DNA of 64,000 bases from Gonocerus acuteangulatus (taxonomy: Eukaryota; Arthropoda; Insecta; Hemiptera; Coreidae): assembly GCA_946811695.1 (NCBI GenBank), contig OX328132.1, forward strand, positions 127,716,808 through 127,780,807, in the 5' to 3' direction. This document shows, piece after piece, positions 34,661-46,034 of the stretch (the first letter of the stretch is position 1; each line of letters begins with the position of its first letter). The translations under genes were made by a program, and so were the position numbers. Below the pieces are notes generated by a model, which saw only the letters and a list, made by a program, of their open reading frames with translations, did no database searches and was not told the DNA's origin.

Positions 34661-35320
34661 ATTTTTGCATATGATTAATAGATACAAGTATTATGAAGTA
34701 ATCAGTTTGAGTAATTTGTTAACTCACACATATAAGAACCATACGTAGAAAACGCCTAATTAAACAATTGACAACAAGTGAAATTGACGCATCAAATACT
34801 GAAATGTAACCTACTCACTGAAAAATATGCCCTTCATCTTCCAAATCTAGAATCTGACGCACAAAAACAAACGCAATAATCAACAAACAAACATCTTTTT
34901 AAAACCTTCTGTCAAAGATTACTATGAAGTAGCGGTTGAATAACGATCGTTCAATATCGCTACGTTATCTTTGGAGGAGTAGCATGTATTTAAACTCTGA
35001 CATCATAAGACCCAGGTGAGTGAAAAAACAACTGTATCAATTAACTAAACAATTTGATAAAAAAAGGAAGGTTAAGGAAAATATACCCATCATAAAAAAT
35101 AGAAAGGAAAAATTAAATAAATACAACATCTGAATAACTCATTTGACAAACAATAAAAAATATTTTTTTATTAGAGGAGGAAAGGAAAAGAAGGGAGTTT
35201 TTAATTTTTGAGACTATATTTCTTCTTGAAATTAATTTTAAATAAATTACATATCGATCAGCTGACTACTTTCCACCATATTGGATTCTTTTAGTCCGTG
35301 ACTACTCTGGACATAGCCCT
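34661..35320. other. Presumed PNPLA8 5' flank, nothing recognised
   Basis: AT-rich. Any 5' UTR or promoter is expected here, but no TATA box or CpG-rich block stands out. Confidence 0.35.
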
Positions 35321-35376
35321 ACTAGTGGAAAATTCTCCTCCTCATGTTGAGGCTGTATGTTTTCATATTTATAACA

Positions 35377-35432
35377 TGTTTCCCTGAAGAGAAACCAAAG
35401 TTGTGTGAAACATGTAGGTAATAAATAAAGCT
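35377..35432 (+). ncRNA. Hammerhead-like motif with AATAAA
   Basis: TTTCCCTGAAGAGAAACC, AAAGTTGTGTGAAACATG, TAGGTAATAAATAAAG: the CUGAAGA and GAAA cores are intact, helix III is C-AU-G with cleavage-type UA, and helix I is short (CC/GG). Helix II is weak. AATAAA lies about 10 bases downstream. Confidence 0.55.
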
Positions 35433-35574
35433 GGCGAATATATTTAGGTTTTTTTTAAAAAATGTTTTGACCTTCCGCCTACAGAGAAAAATTCCAAAAC
35501 AGAATAATTGAAATTGGTATTCAACTAAGTTTAACATGACTTATTTTTGAGGAAAGAGTGGAAAGTTGCTCCCA

Positions 35575-35760
35575 ATGGATAGGAATAGTTTTAGGCAACT
35601 AAAACGCTATTACATCTAAAATAAAATATTTTTTACCAACTAAGTAATCTTATTTAATTTATTTTTAAATGTTTTATGACGCTTTTTTCCGATCAAATCA
35701 AAATTTCTGGGGGGCTGCAGCCCCCTCAGCCCTCCCCCCTATCTACGCCCATGTCTGACA
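35575..35760. repeat. Repeat with GGGGCTGCAGCCCC core, copy 1
   Basis: TTTTATGACGCTTTTTTCCG, CAAAATTTCTGGGGGGCTGC, CTATCTACGCCCATG. The same blocks occur inverted at 43105-43330. Confidence 0.65.
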
Positions 35761-36200
35761 ACGATGGCGTCATGGTCCATCAACTCGGAGCTCCCACATC
35801 CCTGCTCTCAGCCCTCAATACGTTAGTCAGTCTCCGCCAGAACTCCTCCCTCCATGACGGATTGCCTCCTCGACTGATTATCTTTCTAAGATGCTGGACT
35901 ACGGAAGGGTCACTTCTACTGAAGCCTGACCTCTCAATGCCCTACACACCTCCTGGGAAATTGTAACCTGCCTTTCATTTGGACCTGGCCTTCTACGCTT
36001 CTTTAGCTCCCGCTACGACTCTAATAGGACTTTTCTACTTCGCTTAACGATTTCTCATTTTGGCCAAGCATTTAACTTTCTGCCTTTATCATCGCACGCC
36101 CGTTAACTAAGGCTGCTCAGATTATTCCTAAACGCTACACTTTCTTGGGATTAACATTCTGCAGAATCCAGCTTCTCAAATTGTAGGTATATATCAACTC
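35760..36200. other. GC-richer block of unknown origin
   Basis: Clearly less AT-rich than its surroundings, with a plus-strand open frame from 35676 to 35966 and no family match. Probably part of a transposon. Confidence 0.4.
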
Positions 36201-36528
36201 AAGAAAACCGACATCCGTGACGGTAATCTCGAGACATTTTAGCATAATTCCATTTGAGTCAACTTAATAATAGCCATATAAAGCTCCTGAGACACAAAGA
36301 TTTTTAATTCCTTATCAGTGATAGAGATGCAGATGACTTAATAGACAGGCCTCCGTCTTGCCTAGTTTTACTGAGAATATAAAGAAATTATTTTTTTAAG
36401 GAAATCAACGTAGATGAACTATTCCACTGGTAATTTTCAAGAAAGAAAATTTTTGTAGAGAATTTAGTAAGCATTCGAATGATGGTTATCTTTCACATAC
36501 CATGATTTCACAAACGTTTTCAAGATAT

Positions 36529-36755
36529 TTAACACTAGATTTACCAGACCAGTCATTTTGACTGGTCGTGCAATTTCAATTCAAAATTTCTACTAGATAT
36601 AACATTTGCTTTCCTAAATGATGTTATGACTTTTGTAACTATAAGTAGAGAAAAAATGTAATGAACCTAATGTTACTTAAAGTATATTAGTGGCAAATAT
36701 ATTTTTAGTTTATTGACATTTATACCAGTACCAGGTCAGGTAAATCTAGTGTTAA
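36529..36755. mobile_element. piggyBac-type MITE, TTAA target
   Basis: TTAACACTAGATTTACC ... GGTAAATCTAGTGTTAA; perfect 13-bp TIRs inside TTAA duplications, 227 bp in all. Confidence 0.9.
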
Positions 36756-37164
36756 GAAAATGTACGGAAATTCCAAAACTGCGCAAATCTGTTAATAAAA
36801 TATTGTTGTTTCCTTTACTCCAAACGTAACTAAAATTTAAATATCTTAGTTTGAATGAATGTCAAATGTCTGAACCCACTTTCTAAACTGAATCAATTGT
36901 TTCTGAATACCCAAACTGAAAATTAGTTAGGAAAATTAGTTGTATGCACTTTTCTCGAAAACGGTCACATATATTGCCTTAAAATGATTTCATTCGTTTC
37001 CCTACGTAAGAAAATTTACAAGACGAATACTGGAAGCCGATTAACACAAAAACGTAAATGCAACGAAATTTTTGGAATATGTAAAGTGTGTTTACGGTTG
37101 CGAATATATCTGCATTACTGATGAAACGAGTTGGACAGAGCTAATCGTAAGTGGAGAAGGTAGA

Positions 37165-37520
37165 TCAGGCAGGGCGGTCCATTGTCTCCGTGGCTGTTCA
37201 ACCTCGCAATGGATTGGATTCTTCAGGCATTGCCAACCGAGGTTGGCTTTTATTTGGAAGGAACGAAAAATCGTTATCTGGCCTTTGTAGATGACATAGT
37301 CGTGGTTACACCGAACCTTCTCTCTGATTCCGGCTCCCGGATATTTTAAATTCGCGGAGCCCCTATTAAACCGATGAGGCACCTTTGCTCGGTAATGTAT
37401 CTAGGTGTGCTGTATAAAAATAATGGTGCGGAGGGGTTTGAGATAGGCCTGGATGTAACACTCCAAAGAATTAAACGGGCGCGACTTAAGCCACAACAGA
37501 AATTAAGCGCTCTAAGAGAC
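37165..37520 (+). mobile_element. R2-clade LINE reverse-transcriptase fragment
   Basis: RQGGPLSPWLFNLAMDWILQ, ALPTEVGF and YLAFVDDIVVV (the catalytic FADD-type box, here FVDD), then after a break MYLGVLYKNNGAEGF and RIKRARLKPQQKLSALRD, all typical of R2-like thumb regions. Frameshifted; no DNA-binding or endonuclease parts. Confidence 0.8.
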
Positions 37521-37653
37521 CAGAAGAATACGAGATGCAAGGAGGCCTTGAATAGGCAGGGCTTACGTGAAGACGCATAGGATATGGAAAGTTATCAATT
37601 GGTTCTTCTCAATAATAATTATGTGAACTATTCTTAGGTACATAATTTGTTTT

Positions 37654-37687
37654 CCGGTGCATCGACTGCTGAGGCCATTAGCACCAT
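37654..37687 (-). repeat. SINE 3' fragment
   Basis: Inverted GGTGCTAATGGCCTCAGCA, the last 35 bases of the 10611-type SINE. Confidence 0.6.
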
Positions 37688-37924
37688 ATAATTTTTTTAT
37701 TTCAAATTATAATCCGAGTAAAAAAAAAATGTCGCAGGGCATCCCTAGCGGAGGCCCCTATCACAATGCAGAAAGGATTGGTGGGCTGAAAAAATCTATT
37801 CATCAATTGATGGAGCTGGGCTCAGGGAGTCGATCGCAAGTAAAGGCTCTTCCCATTGGCTACCTAAGGCCGGGCGCAAATTGAGCCCAGCGCAGACGCA
37901 GCACAGGGGCTTCAGAAATAGCGA

Positions 37925-38300
37925 AAAAACCATTGAGTTAGAAGGGAGGGGAGGGAGTCTAAACGATAAAAGTTGAAGCCTAAAATCGGCCATGCCAGTG
38001 TGACAAAAAGCGCGCGAAAAGGTGAATTTCTGAATATTATTGTAAACAAACAATGAAATTAAACGAATTTATGTGTCGTATTCGTATAAATTGACATTTA
38101 TGTATATGTATAAATATAAATCAATAAGAATATGATATATATATTCATTCAAATTCATTGTTTGTTTACGATCATATTCAGATTCAAATTTTCGCGCGTC
38201 ACTACTGGTACTTTTGTCACACTGGCATGGCCGATTCCAGACCTACACTTTTTTAGCATTGGGAGATAGATAACACTCCCTCCACTATCTACTAACTCAA
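37925..38300. repeat. Inverted repeat inside the Harbinger element
   Basis: CCATTGAGTTAG and ATCGGCCATGCCAGTGTGAC on the left recur inverted on the right, as does GTAAACAAACAATGAA. Arms of about 150 bp with indels; possibly a nested MITE. Confidence 0.75.
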
Positions 38301-38716
38301 TGGAAAAAACAAACAGAGGAGGTCCGTAGGGCCCAGTTCAGAAACGGTACCGCAAATTGAACCCAGCTCAGTAACTTGCCTAGTTCCGATAGAAACCACG
38401 CGCTGCGTTGCTGAGCCTTGAGTCCAAATCTGACGATAAGAAAACAGTACGTTTTTTTTGTCGTCTGTATTTTTAAAAAAATGAAAGAGAGGGAAATCTA
38501 GGAACTTTTTGAGAAAAAGAGAAACTCATGGCGAGTTTAATATTTTAAACCCGATTTCGGATATATTACTCGAAATATTAAGTAGATTTAAAAATATAGT
38601 GAAACATAAAAATATTATGTTATAATATCCTTCTCCAAAAGAAAATTCTGAGGTCAAGCTAAATTAAAAACGCCCTAGTATGATCATCACCTATTTCATA
38701 AATATTTCATTTATTT

Positions 38717-38766
38717 CCTCTCCTTACACACACGTTTTGGCCTTTAGGCCACTTTCAAATCTCTAG
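38717..38766 (-). ncRNA. Degenerate hammerhead-like motif (left of pair)
   Basis: TTTGAAAGTGGCCTAAAGGC then CAAAACGTGTGTGTAAGGAG; helix II GGCC/GGCC intact, both cores mutated. Confidence 0.45.
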
Positions 38767-39261
38767 AAAAAAAAAATGAAGTGTTAACATCTCATTCAAC
38801 CCTCTAAGCCATTTATAATAATATAACTTTAGAATTTTCTTTTTTAAACCTAATTGTAATTTTTAAATCCTCCCAAATTTTAATTAATTCACCCAGTTAA
38901 AAACATTTTTTTCTTTCTTCTCTACAAAATTTCCAATTTTCCTACTTATATCATTTCTAAGGCTATTAAAATGGTTTTTACAAGTATCTAATGATTTTAA
39001 AATACACTCTACATCTACTATTACATTTATTATATCTATCTGGGCATTCGTCAGAAACAAATCTACATTTTCATTTAATTAATTACTTCCTAAGGGATTT
39101 TTATATCAGTTAAATTCACAACCAGTTCTTTCTTATAAATACTCATTATACTTCTTTATTAGTTCACTATCTGCATCATTATTTCTAAATAATAAATTTT
39201 CTCTTATATTCTTACAACTACAAAGGTTTTATGTTTACCATTTTTATACCTTTTTATTATT

Positions 39262-39296
39262 ATGGTGCATCGATTGCTCGGATCATTAGTGCCATT
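39262..39296 (-). repeat. SINE 3' fragment
   Basis: Inverted GGCACTAATGATCCGAGCA, terminal piece of the 10611-type SINE. Confidence 0.5.
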
Positions 39297-40064
39297 TTAT
39301 ATCTATTACCACATTTCAGTTTTATTATTTTTATTCTCTGGTATGTTTGTAATTTATTCCTTAATTTTCCTAGATTTAAGTTATTTTCTTATTATTACAT
39401 AATCTATGAAAACATTGAACTCTTCTTAACATTTTACCTTAGCATTAACATTTAGTTTATTAATAATAGAATTTAAATCTTTCTTAGTACTCCCAACAAG
39501 CCAGTATCCTTGATTAATATCAAAATCAATTAGTTCTTCAGTAGATTTATTAAAAATATCAGTATTTTTTAGTTTCTTTAAAACATTAGGCTGACAACAA
39601 TTTTCGAACCATACAGAAAATGTGGTGGAATTTAAAAATTATTTTTACATTCTTTTAAATAATAAATTTCCACTAGTGCCTTAAGGTGCTTTTTTTCTTC
39701 CTAAAAACAAATCCTTTACTCAACTTTAATCCACTAAAAATTGTTTACACTCCTCCTTTTTTCTTCTTAAATACTCATTCATCGAAGCTCCTTTTTGATC
39801 TGCTTCTATTCTAATTATATTATAACCGATGGACCCTCCAGGGGAAGACTTGCATAAAAAAAAATGTACTCCACCATCAAACACTAACAAATGCACGTGG
39901 AGTAGAACATGAACTGGCACTAGCCAGTAACTTTGATTTCTACATTTTCTTTGGGGGTAGGAATAAACAAAAAAATTATCTCATATCCTTATTTACTCCA
40001 GAAAAAAATTCCGAGGTCCAATCTTAATTAAAAATGTGATGTTAACACTTACTTTATTTTTCTT

Positions 40065-40125
40065 CTAGTGATTTGAAAATGGCCTAAAGGCCGAAATGTT
40101 ACGTGTAAGGAGAGGAAATAAATAA
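40065..40125 (+). ncRNA. Degenerate hammerhead-like motif (right of pair)
   Basis: TTTGAAAATGGCCTAAAGGC then CGAAATGTTACGTGTAAGGA and GAGGAAATAAATAAA. GAAA core and helix II intact, CUGANGA core mutated to UUGAAAA. Confidence 0.5.
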
Positions 40126-40748
40126 ATAAAATATTTATGGTTTGAGGTGGTGATCATAATAAAGTTGAGGTGTTTTTAATTAAAAATACCATTAACATAA
40201 CAATTGAATTCATACATTTAGAAGGGAGACTAGATTTCAAATTTATTCTCAACGAAATTTGAAATTAAAACAATTGAATTAACCCTAAAAAATGAAATGA
40301 AGTGAATGAAACTTAGGCCATATTAAAAACCTACCAAATGTGTGCCTATTAATGTGCTTACTATATTTTTAAATGAGTATTTACTTTGAATTTCTAATAT
40401 ACAACTCGACAACAATTTTATAAAATACATGAGATTATTAAAGTGAAATTAAAGGAAAGGAATGTAGTGCTCAGAGGCCAATTGGAAATGAAATGAAGGT
40501 AGCAATATGTCTTAGGCAATCATAGTTTTATTTTATGTACATATCATATTTAACAATTTTATTTAAAATAACAGAAAAAATGAGACAAGAAAAATAATTA
40601 ACGAACCGGAGAATGAACTAATACAATAAGTAAAATGAGTAAATAGACAAAATAATTCAATCTCAACAAAGGTTTTTGTTGTTTCTTCCTCATCATGTTA
40701 ATTGATAATCGTGGGAGTTAGTAAATATGATGGATTATCAGCTAATTC

Positions 40749-42029
40749 TCAACCATCATTCCGAGATTGAGGATAAATTTTGTCTTCAGCTTCCGTAACT
40801 GCAAAAAATAGTTTTCTTCTTCTTAACTGTTGAGATTGCAAGGGCATAACTTTTGTTAGATTATATATCGAATTCCCTTGGTAGTTTATCAATTTTGTCC
40901 ATTGGTCTTCAGCCTTCTTTCCTATAACAATATTTATTAGATATTAGAAAACAAATAACATAATGCAATAGTATTTCCTTTCAAATACTTGGCTTCTGGG
41001 GGGCTTATATGTTTAAAATAATAGCTATAGGTTGGGAGAAAGGACTGTTCCCACCATTATGTCTGAAGTATGCCGGGCAATATGGACACACTCGCAACCT
41101 ATTTAAATGCCTGAACCTAATGTCAAAATGTGGGAAACAATTACAATAGAGTATGAGAGAAAGTAGCAATTTTATACAAATTTTTTTGAGCTATTCACAG
41201 TAAACATGTAACCATAAGAAAACCAGCTTTGAGTGGTTCTTCATTCTTTAACTACAAACAATTTTCTCACTTATTTTTGTTCACTTAATACAATTTGCTT
41301 TAATTCAATTGTAATCTTAATAATGTTTTTAAGAGTTACTTTATTTTTAAATCTACCTAATTAAATAAATATATTAAAAATAGGTAAAATAACCTGAACT
41401 TACATAATTCATTCTTATAATACTCACTATTTTTGTTCACATAATTTATTTTTTTCAATTTCATTGATATATTAATAATATTTTTGAGTGTTACTACATC
41501 TTTAAATGTAAATCTACTTTGAATTTCTATTAAAATAACGAAAACAGGCAAAATAACCTGTACTTATATTATTCATTTTGATAATAATACTATTTTTCTT
41601 CACTTGATTTATTTGTTTCAGTTCAATTGTTATATTAATAACATTTGTGAGTGTTACTACATCTTTAAATGTAAATCTACTTTGTATTTCTATTAAAATA
41701 ATGAAAACAGGTAAAATAACCTGTACTTACATAATTCATTTTTATAATAATACTCACTATTTTTGTTCACTTGATTTATTTGTTTTAACTCAATTGTAAT
41801 CTCAATAATATTTTAAAGAGTTGCAACGCTTTTAAATGTAAATCTACTTTGCATTTCAATTAATATATATTAAAAACAGACAAAATAACCTGTACTTACC
41901 GTTGTCCGTGTTTAATTCTTTGGCGATTTAATCCCATGTCTGGTCTTTACTTGTCGTCCTCATATAATTCAGAAGACTTGTATCGCACAACACAGTAAAA
42001 ATTTTCACTTCACATATTAAACTTTCCAT
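40749..42029 (-). pseudogene. MADF-type accessory gene of the Harbinger element, two exons
   Basis: PIF/Harbinger transposons carry a second gene for a Myb/SANT- or MADF-type DNA-binding protein that assists the transposase (family knowledge). Exon 1 (41900-42029) starts ATG and encodes MESLICEVKIFTVLCDTSLL, KDQTWD, a TAA stop, then IAKELNTDN; donor G|GTAAGT. Exon 2 (40749-40921) gives GKKAEDQWTKLINYQGNSIY and a basic segment with QQLRRRKLF, ending TGA. The spacing of hydrophobic residues, W-x-x-IA-x-EL and W-x-x-L fits a MADF domain. The in-frame TAA at codon 35 makes this copy a pseudogene unless read through. The 164-bp tandem array at 41280-41900 lies in the intron next to its donor. Confidence 0.75.
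41280..41900. repeat. ~164-bp tandem repeat, ~3.8 copies
   Basis: TAAAATAACCTG(T/A)ACTTA recurs at about 41385, 41549, 41712 and 41881, with AAATGTAAATCTACTTTG and ATTTTTGTTCAC at the same offset. Each unit carries a copy of the minus-strand TAAGTACAGG donor region. Confidence 0.85.
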
Positions 42030-42249
42030 GATTAAATGGAATGGCGAGCGAGCCAGTACCGACAGAGGACATAGGAATCTGTGTGAAAACACAAAAACGC
42101 CGAGGGACGACAGAGGCCCTTGCCGCGCCTGCGCCTGCACTGGCTTCAATATGCGGCACTCCATTGAAACAAATGTGTTGCAGAAATGCCGAGGCCTGTG
42201 CTTCGTCTCTGCTGCGTCTGCGCTGGGCTCAATTTGCGCCCGGCCTAAG

Positions 42250-43100
42250 GGATCGGAATTTCTAACTGGGTGGGGTTTTGTCCAGTTTGTCCGAACTCAC
42301 ATCATTGTCTTACCGACAACTGTTAGGTGCACAAGAGGTAGGCATGAGTGCCGGGTACTTTGTTTAGAGAATGAGAATGGTACTCAAGCCCTCCAAAAGT
42401 GCTAATTCTATAATTCTGTGGCTGGAGGGGTGTTAGGTGCGAGGACTCTGGGAGGAGTCTCAAGTATCTTGCTGTTCTCACGACAAGCCTAAGGAAAATC
42501 AGTGCACATCTTCTGAAGGGATCTAGTGTCATCTTTGGCAGATGAAGGGGTCTACTATCTGCACAGTTTTGCTGATATTAAGATATTATTTTTATTTATG
42601 GTGGTAGCTCTACTCTGTTAGGGCATTATTTTTAATGCAAGAACCTCTAACAAGATGCCGACTGATCGTTGTGTTTTATTTTATTTAGCATGTATTTATT
42701 TTAGTTAGTTTGTAGTAAATAGTTTGTATAATTGATTATCCTGTTTAAACACAAATATTCTGTATTTTTATTTTTTATGTGTACATGTTGGTATATTTTT
42801 ATTTAATTTATATTCACTTTGTTTCTCTTAAATGTATTTATTTTCTTATTTCTTTTTCTTTGAAGTGCAGTACAAAGCCAACCAATTATTGTACTAAGGA
42901 TTTGTGGTTGTGCCGAGTCATTAGTGTTTATTTAATTTTTTTTTGTGTTTATTTTTATCTGTTTTGAATTATACATGTATTTTGCAGCCTTCATATTGTT
43001 TTGTTTTATTGCTATTTATCTAAGGTTTACCCATCTAACTGCTCTATGTGCAGTGTAAGTATTTCTTATTGCATTTTGTTTGTTATTTACTTTCAAGGGC
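42250..43100. other. No element recognised
   Basis: Right flank of the Harbinger element, then T-rich sequence (42660-43080) with only short open frames. Confidence 0.45.
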
Positions 43101-43104
43101 TTAT

Positions 43105-43330
43105 ATAAGGGGGGGCTGCAGCCCCCCCCCCCTGAAATTTTGATTCAATCGGTAAAAATGTGTCATAAAACCCTTAAAAATAAATTAAAAAAATAAAAAA
43201 TCTTTTATTTTGGGGTTAATAGCGTTTTAGTTGGTTAAAACTATTCCAAGTTGTAAATTGTTAGTATTCCATACCCCGGATATGGTCTCAGCCCTCCCCC
43301 CCGAAAATATTTTCTATATACGCCCATTTT
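43105..43330. repeat. Repeat with GGGGCTGCAGCCCC core, copy 2
   Basis: AGGGGGGGCTGCAGCCCCCC, GAAATTTTGATTCAATCGG and TTTTCTATATACGCCCAT; inverted relative to 35575-35760. Confidence 0.65.
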
Positions 43331-45963
43331 TACTTTACATTGTATTAATTATTAGATTATTTAAGGATCGGCTATTTTATATTAGCTTAATCATCAAAGA
43401 TGCGTTTTCATTTTGTATTTTTGTATCATTGGCCATTTTGTACAACAATTCTTGTATATGATTTATCCTGTGTTTTATATCTCCAAACAATATATATATA
43501 TATTAGAGAAAAAAGTATAGGAAAATCACTCATTCCAGCCCAAAATGTTAATTATCTTCCCATGGGAGTAATTCTTGTTTTACTCCAATGAAATTGACTT
43601 GATAACATCAAAAATGAATAAGAGAGACTTATTCTAAAGAAAAGCAATGCTGGTGCATTAGGGGTTTATTTGAACCCCACTACAGACAAAACAATAAATG
43701 AGATCCCAGAGACCATAATTTTTATTATATTTAATGGCATTAGCTATATTTCGTTTGAAACTAATAAGATATATTCTTAAAAACAGCAAAACCAAATTGC
43801 TGATTTAGATGATAAATCTAAAGCTTTTATTCAAAAGCTTATTAAACCTAAACCATATATTTGAAATTTTATTACATTTCCTACAAATACAACTTTGACA
43901 CAATTTTTAATACAGCAATCTTATTCGGTAAAATCGGGGCTTAAATTTAGTAATTTCTGCTTAAGATACGGTCAGTGTTTCCTGATGTGGCGCCTATGAT
44001 CTTGCTTCGCTTTGAGATTTCATTTTACATGTGTTTACAATTTTCATGAAAGCTTAACACAAAACATTGACAGTTTCTATCAGACTTTTTTAATATTTAT
44101 TGTAGTAATTGTTTTGCCCTGAAATATGCTGGTTTAGCTAGCTCCTGAGGGCATTCTTTTTGTTTTACCTGTCCTAGTTCGTTCAGAGTGGGCGCTTTAT
44201 ATGTCAGACAGGAACTTTTAAACTCACTGCCTGACAACTAATGTGTTAAAGGATTAAAACTTTATTCACTTGAATTTTAAAAGAATTAAGTACATTCATG
44301 CATGCTACTTTTAAACATCGAGGCAATGAAAAAAAAAACAAAAAACAGTTGAACAAATAGATTTCACTTTATTCTAGTTGGAAATTACACTACTTCAGAA
44401 TGTACGACTAAAAAAAAAATAGAAATTAAATTAAATGTAAAATAATGCAAAACAAGTTTTTTAAAAATTATGTAAATGGTAAAAAATATTACCATACTAG
44501 AATACATACATGTAAAGAAAAGTATGTATAGAACTTATATACATAAATTAGAAGAGAAATAACAGCCATCATTAACCATATTTGTACAAAATGTTACATA
44601 TTCCTCTAAGCGATCCATGAATATAAATTTGTTAACACTGAATATATCTTCACATTTAGATAAAATTTACATATAACTTTATAATGGAAATATTTACACA
44701 ATTTCATCATGAAAAATACAATAAAATAATATTTAAATATAGAATATTTCTTAAATGGTCAAGAAGAAATGTTAATAAAATTATGATAAAATGAATTGTA
44801 ATGAACACTGATTCTAATATGCATGCTTTATTGGAATAAAATCCATTTACTATAAAATTTAATAAAATTGAAAGTAATATAGTCTTATTTTATTTGTAAC
44901 AGACAACGTAAGTATTAAGTGATTTTAAACAAAATAAGAATTTAATTATTAAACATTCCAAAAAAGGATAAAATAAACTAAAAAAATAAAGCATAAATAT
45001 AGAAATGAAAAAGTAACAATTAATTCTATTCATAAAAATTCAAATAAATAAAAGTGTATAAAGGGTTACTGCTTGTATAAATATATATTATTCTATGTGT
45101 GTATTGGCAGCACTGTATTAAAACAAAAGTTAGAATAAATAAATAAATAAAACTTGATAACTTTTTCCTCATTTTTTAAATTTAATAATGAAGCTCACAA
45201 AAAAAAGCTACTTCTAAATTCAAGCGACAATATTTTAAATGCTTATATGTTAATATTTAAAAATAAATTCATTGCATGAATTTAGTTTAACTAATTGAGT
45301 TAAATCTAGAGGTATATTAGAACCAAGATGTATTGGAGAAAAGAATGAATAATTAAATAATAAAAGAAAGAAAAATAAACATTTCAAATACTGAAATTTC
45401 ATTTTTGTTCACAATGAATAATTTTAAATAAAATATTCTGTAGTATATAATACAAATATAATGTTTTGTTTTCATATGCATAGTCCTAATTATACATGAA
45501 GTTTAAAAAATACTAAAGTGTGTAACCTAAATAAGGCGTTTTAAGTAATATAATAGTAATAATTTCTTGCATTTGGAACATCTACAATTATGGTGGCACA
45601 CAATAAACAGGCCATGAAATAATTAATTTCGAGCTATCTTCAAATATTATGCCTCTGAATTTTTAAAGGACTGAGTGGTTTACCAAATGTTCCAGTTTGT
45701 TTTATCTTATGATTAGTTTATGAAAAAACGTGTAATCAGTAGAATTTTAAAAAAGAGGTTAATTTGAATTTTTAAAATTTAATATGATAAACTGTTGAAT
45801 ATTAAAATGGAAACGTAGCATCTACTATAGAAAATAAAATATTATTCATTATTCATCCTTGAGGGAATCCCTTACCAAAATATAAAAGAAATTGTTAAAT
45901 TAAATTGAAGAGAAATGTATTTATTTATTTTGTTTATTTTTGGGTCACTATTTATTTTAATAC

Positions 45964-45966
<3 letters not shown>
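43331..45966. other. AT-rich intergenic DNA, nothing recognised
   Basis: No open frame above about 75 codons and no repeat with a visible partner in the window. Confidence 0.5.

Positions 45967-45967
<1 letters not shown>

Positions 45968-46031
<64 letters not shown>
45968..46031. repeat. (TA)n array
   Basis: About 32 TA units. Confidence 0.95.

Positions 46032-46034
<3 letters not shown>

Larger units (their letters stand above)
38635..40190. mobile_element. Penelope-like element relic with inverted terminal repeats
   Basis: A left block at 38640-38800 recurs inverted at 40030-40190 (TATTTCCTCTCCTTACAC, GGCCTTTAGGCCA, AGTGTTAACATC). Both hold the hairpin GGCC TAAA GGCC next to a GAAA/AAAA core and AATAAATAAA. 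The minus strand between is AT-rich with many stops and no certain RT motif. Confidence 0.55.
37865..42248 (-). mobile_element. PIF/Harbinger element, 4.4 kb, TAA target duplication
   Basis: TIR GGCCGGGCGCAAATTGAGCC continuing through CAGCGCAGACGCAGCA is perfect at both ends (37868-37906, inverted 42207-42245). TAA lies directly outside both ends (37865-37867, 42246-42248), the 3-bp target duplication of PIF/Harbinger. It encodes a MADF-like accessory protein (40749-42029, minus). No DDE transposase is visible; a Penelope-like repeat pair occupies 38635-40190. Confidence 0.85.

Noticed and set aside
42028..42405. 125-codon plus-strand frame at the Harbinger right end
   Set aside because: Runs through the TIR and out of the element; arises from GC-rich terminal sequence.
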